Source of the DNA: Polytrichum commune
Lineage: Eukaryota; Streptophyta; Polytrichopsida; Polytrichales; Polytrichaceae
Assembly: GCA_950295325.1 (NCBI GenBank)
Contig: OX485805.1
Span: 51,670,758-51,734,757, forward strand
Length of the DNA stretch: 64,000 bases
Direction: 5' to 3'
Below are positions 58,805 through 64,000 of this stretch, in pieces (positions within the stretch are counted from its first letter, which is position 1; each line of letters opens with the position of its first letter). The translations under genes and the position numbers were made by a program. The notes beneath the pieces were generated by a model. That model was not told where the DNA came from, ran no database searches, and worked only from the letters and a program-made list of their open reading frames with translations.

Positions 58805-59720
58805 TTATGCCCCCTTCCCACCTGGCTCTAGGTAATACCAAGTGGGGTACCCTAAAACCAAGAGGCCACCTTAGAGGTGAACCTGTTCACACCGCACTCA
58901 GGGTCGGAGCAACCTTTCGAAGCAGACCTATTATTTCCGTGATAATAACTTACCTTGCTTCCGCACTTGGTCTACATTTTATGTACGTCAGCACCCACCT
59001 CAGCATATACAGATAGAAATTAACTCACCTTGTTCCTTAAAGGCTATCTAAAACAACATCCTCTAGTTACACTCGTCTTCTCTCGATGAGAGCTCCTTTG
59101 ACCACTTGTGCTTCGGAGTTCTCAATGCCTTCATCAATATGAGATGCAAGCTAGAGAATAGACTCGAAATAGGATTTGCCTGAGGATTGTGTACATCTGA
59201 GATTAATGAGGAACGAAATTACTAAGAATTCAGAGAAACTTGCCTGTTCAAAGAGATCTGAGACAGAAGAAACCAATCACAAAGGCTCGGCTGAAATTTG
59301 TGATGCTTGAAATTCCAAATTGAGGCTCTCAACCTCGGCGACTGCACGACGACTGCACGATCACACTCAAACTTCAACGACTACGACGACTGCAAGTAAT
59401 TTGAATTCGCCTTTGTGCCTGCTCTTATAAATTCCATTTCTTGTAAATGGCAGTTGAATCAAGGATAGATAAAACTTGCTATAGCCAATCCAAGGCCATA
59501 GCCGTTGCGTACTTAGTTTCCCTCAAAGTGGGCCGGATTTGTAGCAACAGTAACCAAGTTCGGTGGCTCAGGAGGTGCTACACCAGTTTTAAGGTGGCCA
59601 ACTCATCCTTCCACATAGGCTCCGCATTAGATAAGGACGCTAGTGTGAACCCTCTATAGCTAACACCAAGTTTTAGGCTAAAACCACTTCAGTCTAGAGT
59701 CAGATGGGAAGGGGGTATTA
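58805..59720. mobile_element. TIR element related to the ATGCCCCCTTCCCACCTGAC family
   Basis: Left end TTATGCCCCCTTCCCACCTG-GCTCTAG and right end (inverted) TAATACCCCCTTCCCATCTG-ACTCTAG. About 0.9 kb without a transposase. The interior differs from the copies at 12629, 19722 and 59870 and carries simple CGACGACTGCA repeats near 59340-59395. Confidence 0.75.
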
Positions 59721-59869
59721 GTGTTGCATGATGTAGAAGCTTGTTCCTTTCGACCGACCAACTACTACCCCAAGATTAGTTGAAGTACCTACTACCCCAG
59801 TAATATTGGGCGAGGACATTGGGTTTTAGATTACGTTGGGTTGTATGCTAAAAAGTAAGGACATTGTTC

Positions 59870-60393
59870 TAATGCCCCCTTCCCACCTGACTTTAACTAA
59901 GACTAAAAGTATTTTTTTTAAACCAAGTAAAGCTCCCTCGGCTATAGCAAATGCATCCGACTATCCCAATGCACCTACAAGAACTTGCTCCGGAGATTTT
60001 CAAGTAGGTTTTAGTTAAGTAGCTTTCACACATGTTCATGGTTTTATCTACCAAGCAATGACATGTTGGGTAGTTTTTGTCCCATCCCCAAATGCCTTAC
60101 TACTCACCTATCTTACCATCAGTTTTTGGTAATAAAGGTCCTCGTGCCCTCATAGCTAAGACTAAAAGCAACCAATCACGAGGGGTAGCGACACTTTTAA
60201 AGCTCCTATGTTCTTGCCTCATGTTTAGGTACCGATGGGAGGGTCAATGCTTGAGGCTGAAAATCTCCACTTTTAAGCCATGCCACATCATTTGCCAACT
60301 AGGCTTGGCACTAGATAATGTCAATGGTGTGAAGGCCGGGTTGTCATAACCACCTTTAAGTCTTAGCTAAAGTCAGGTGGGAAGGGGGCATAA
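59870..60393 (-). mobile_element. TIR element (ATGCCCCCTTCCCACCTGAC family), copy 3, complete
   Basis: Both termini are present: TAATGCCCCCTTCCCACCTG-ACTTTAACTAAGACT at the left and, inverted from the right, TTATGCCCCCTTCCCACCTG-ACTTTAGCTAAGACT. Its interior is the reverse orientation of copies 1 and 2, so the 524-bp length defines the simple form of the element. No coding capacity. Confidence 0.85.
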
Positions 60394-61608
60394 GTTCAAT
60401 AGTTAACACGATTGGGAGGGACTATCTGACTACTTAAAGAGAAAGGTGATCCCCACTTAGACCTTTTGTAGCTTTTACATCTCAACTTTGATTTGAACCA
60501 TGAATTGGCACACTATGTGATTTGCACTTGCAAACTAGATCCAATCCTATTCAACAGTATACTCTATTTGAGGAGTTGGAAGTGCTCACAATAGAGTCTT
60601 GGACTATGTTTTTGAAGAAAGAATGCCACATCTCTGACTGCATCTGGGAACAGGACCAATATAGGTACAGAAAATGGCCCGTTTATCATCTCATCCACAT
60701 TTCGAATATAGATTCAAGACTTTACATTGCAGGACAAGGTTTGACCAAGACCATAGCATGGTAAAAGGACCATCCATTTAGTTTGCTTCATTTCGAAAAG
60801 AGATGGACTGTAAATGTTTCAAGGCTTTAAGCATTTATGATCAAGTCCACAAGGAGCCAAAAGCAAATTTAGTCTCAGGAAAGCTTAAGCTCTCTGGCCA
60901 GGAAGAGCCACCATAATGGTGCAAGCTTAAAGTCAGTGTTAAAAGCACTTCATTGTGAGTAACCTATCTTGATTCCTTTGATCTACAAGTCTACTGCTAC
61001 CAGTCATACCACAGTTCTCATTGCAGTCTATAAAAAAAAGGAGGGCAACAAAGCTTCACTCTCAAGAGCACCAAGTGGTTCAATCTACACGTGAATCATA
61101 AATTTCTCAACCAGTCTATGTTACAAAAGCCTGTCGGTATAAACCCGCCATGTGATAACCATCACATGACCAGACCTAGCTGGCACACAAACACCTGCCC
61201 TATACAAACAAAGTTCACTATACTGAGTAAAACTTGTCCATGGACAAAAGAGCTCTTAACAGAAGCACCAGCTTGTCCACACACATAACAGTATTCCAAG
61301 CACCTCCCTGTGCAAATAACGCACACAGGGTTTTAAAGATCACTTGTAAAATGCTCCCAGCCCATTTTGGACTGGGTTCCATGGCCGGGTATTTGTGGGC
61401 GACTAGAAGAATGACAGAGAAGCGCTTACCACCCCAACAGCTACACGTGGACGGTAGAAACATCTTCTTGTGGATGAAATGAGACCACAGCATTCATGTG
61501 TTTCACCAGAGTTTATATCCTGTTTTATGCACTTTTCGCAACAAGAGACTCCAACACTACAAATCAAGCAAGTGGAGTCTTAAAATAGCCTGAGTGCATA
61601 TTACCCTC
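60394..61608. other. Intergenic and 3' flank of the minus-strand gene
   Basis: No gene recognised. The minus-strand gene ending at 61609 probably has its 3' UTR in the right part. Confidence 0.4.
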
Positions 61609-63638
61609 CTACCGTTGCATTTGCATAGAATGTCGCGTCAAATCCTTGGTTCCTGATGCCTCTTCAAGCTCCTCCACAACTCGTCGAAGCGCAGGAACCC
61701 TAACTGCCAGAGTCTTATACAAACGTGTATAACGTGCCCTCGTGCCATCTGCCGTCCTCGCCATGGCCAGCTGACAAAATGACTCAGGAAGATGGGATAT
61801 GGTCTGTCTGATATCCTCCACTGTCAAACCAGCAAGAACTGATGGCATTGGAACGACTGCCACAATTTCTTTTCCATTTTTTTCGTGCATTTTGGCTTGT
61901 GCTTTCACAACAAGCTCCATACTTGATGTTGCTCCACACTTGATCACAAATGGAGTTGCTGAGCCATTGTTGAATTGCAAGACACTCCATTGCACAACTT
62001 CACTGTCAACACTTGGGTTACTCATTCCATCATCCCAGTCCCCAGTAACGTCACCAGACGGGTCAATGTCCTCCATAGTGCGAGACCTCGAGTGGCGTAC
62101 TCCTGGACCTTCTTGGTGCTCTTCCAGGGACTACAAACAAATTAAATGAAAGTGCTTTGTGAGACTGGTAATTTCAATTATGCAACAACACATCAGGAGA
62201 GGAAAACTAAACACCATGTCAAAGAGATAGCCACATTGCATTTTTCACAATTGTTTAGGCCATGCAGAAAGCATGCACTTACTTCAACAAAATCCCTGGT
62301 CTCCAGGATACACTTCTGAGCAGATGGATGGTCAACGGAAAGGAGGGTGGACATGCGCTCCTCAAGTGCATCGAGCTGCCTCAAATAGCCCATTTTCTTA
62401 TTTGCTGTTGTTGCTTTTTGCTGTGACTCCTTTTGTATTTCCTGAGTAAAAGATTTTTTATAGAACATCCAATCAGATCCTCTGAACACAACATATTACA
62501 TAGAGGATATACCATCCCACTGCAGCATTACAATGACCATGGCCTTACAACACCAAACCCCAGAACATAGGAAGCAACTTCTAGAGCTTGATAGTTGACA
62601 AATTCAAATAGCACCTCGGTCTGCTTGTAGATGTCTTCTAAAGAGATCAGTGATGCCACCCGGGCATCTTCTGTTGCAGTCGATGGATTTCGGGTTGGAG
62701 AGCCACCATCCTCTTTCGTCAGAAGAGACACATCAGTGCGCATCTGGTGCAAGACCTGCCATACCAATGAGCACAGTAAGCAAGGCATTCTAAGCAGACT
62801 AGGAAATAAGTGGCTGTTCACTCCCTTTGGGAGTCCCAGAGGAATTCCATGAAGTCATCTTCCAACAAGAATTGAGACAATTCATGTACTGAGTTGCCAC
62901 CATTTCCTTCTGACAGTCTGACTGAAAACTAGTTGTAGCCATGGGTTGGTACAAGGCCCAAGAATTTGTGACCTTCTGAAAAGCTGATACACTAACAAAT
63001 AGCATACACTATGGGTAAGCCACAGAATGCAACTCATTGACCTCTAGATATTAGCACTCAGATGTCACCAGCTAGCACTGAGTCAAGATTGCCAAAACCA
63101 ACCTTCCGGCGCTTATGCTCCACAGATTCTAGAGCTGACCGGAGCTTAGTAACTTGAGCTGCATCTTCTGCTTCCTCAGTTGCCAGTGTAGCTGCAACAT
63201 CCTGAAAAGGATGTCCAAGAATTTGAGAACAGACCTACAAAGACTATGGATAAAGAAACTGCCATAATATTTGCAACATATTCTGGCAGGGGAGACGTAC
63301 AACTTAAATTAGGACAGTCTTCTAAGATTTACAAACACAACTCTCATGATTGGTCTAGACCCAGTTATTATACATTTGTCAGCAGACTAGAGTGTTAGTT
63401 ACCTTAAGATGTTGAAGCTGGCGACTGTACACAAGCTTAGTGTAATCAGACAAAAGCTGTCCCAAGGCATCAGTACTTGGCCTGGCTGGAACCCCAAGAC
63501 CTGACATCCAGCCATCCAAGATTGCTGTAGAAAGCTGCTCTAAGTGATTTGTCACCCCACCTATTGTCTCTCCACCAGTCAGAGACAAGAAGTCAAAGTT
63601 CTCAGCAAGCCATCCTCGGATCTGACGCTGCAGCTCCC
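61609..63638 (-). CDS. Conserved plant protein of unknown function, 3' part (five exons, 5' end beyond window)
   Basis: Minus-strand exons 63638-63403, 63201-63103, 62755-62615, 62441-62283 and 62130-61609 join in frame with GT-AG introns to give 384 codons plus a TAG/TGA-type end. The N-terminal part visible reads ELQRQIRGWLAENFDFL; then come helical, charged segments (for example SDYTKLVYSRQLQHLK, LRSALESVEHKRRK) that suggest coiled coil. The C-terminal exon carries a compact domain beginning VVQWSVLQFNNGS with several beta-like stretches, then ARTADGTRARYTRLY and a Lys/Arg-rich helix. Exon lengths and borders are clean, so it is a live gene. I believe the family is plant-wide but cannot attach a name or function. 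The first exon shown starts with two bases of a split codon, so more exons lie to the right. Confidence 0.8.
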
Positions 63639-64000
63639 CTGGGTTCAGAAAGCAAAAGAAAAACTGTCATTCTTCACTTCTAAACAATATCTGATAATTA
63701 CGCAGTCTACCTATCTGACGCATTGAATGTAGAAATAATACTCGTACTTGAATAAAGTACACAAATTACGTGTACACAGATGGATGTTGTTCTAGACTAC
63801 TCATATTTTGCATACACATATAATGACATTTGCTTCTAAGTCAGCTTACAATATGAGTCCAAGAGAAGTTCCAGCCATTCAAACAAAATTACCAGTAACT
63901 GTGAACCACCCTCAAGTATCTGGGTCCTCAAACAAATGCATTCAACTATATTCTAGGTTAAGATCAGATTGTATGAAAAAGTGCAGTCTCCCTTGGTTTT
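63639..64000. other. Intron or upstream part of the minus-strand gene
   Basis: Begins with a splice acceptor (minus strand, ...CTGAACCCAG). No further exon was identified before the window ends. Confidence 0.5.

Overview
The window is nuclear DNA of a plant of the streptophyte lineage, probably not a flowering plant. Evidence: U2 spliceosomal RNA genes with plant-type Pol II snRNA promoters, GT-AG introns, a UPF0114-family gene with a chloroplast-transit-like N-terminus, a secreted plant S1 (self-incompatibility-homolog) protein, and a Ty3/gypsy retrotransposon carrying a cytosine methyltransferase, a class I recall being reported in charophyte algae. I cannot fix the species; a charophyte, bryophyte or lycophyte all remain possible. 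The DNA is AT-rich and gene-poor, and is filled with transposon relics.

Layout. 0-6 kb: AT microsatellites, a tRNA-derived SINE, a broken Mutator-like transposase with a SWIM zinc finger, and a gag fragment. 6-13.6 kb: mostly unrecognised DNA, with a perfect 154-bp tandem duplication and a TIR element. 13.6-16.2 kb: a locus of unknown function with a diverged second copy at 49.1-51.8 kb; both keep a 38-nt hairpin. 19-32 kb: five U2 snRNA copies and two fragments, only one copy (23721) looking intact, interleaved with an S1-like gene (22.4 kb) and a four-exon DJ-1/PfpI gene (27.4-30.8 kb) whose introns hold a hAT MITE and a pogo-like element. 32.3-34.5 kb: a nested TIR element.

35.4-45.3 kb is the centrepiece: a young Ty3/gypsy element (its two 333-bp LTR copies differ at one base). 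ORF1 encodes Gag with two CCHC knuckles, an aspartic protease and a DNMT3-like C5 cytosine methyltransferase. ORF2 encodes reverse transcriptase, RNase H, integrase and a C-terminal PHD finger. The element thus combines a DNA-methylation writer with a likely histone reader. The sequence just after the 5' LTR is complementary over 13 nt to the LTR itself, which suggests self-priming. The 3' LTR is bracketed by two identical 106-bp units that are absent from the 5' end. ORF2 has no AUG start but opens exactly at a strong splice-acceptor-like sequence.

45.3-64 kb: dispersed repeats, the second copy of the unknown locus, a five-exon UPF0114 gene on the minus strand (57634 to 53390), two related TIR elements, and on the minus strand the 3' part of a conserved plant gene that I reconstructed (384 codons in five exons) but cannot name; it runs off the right edge.
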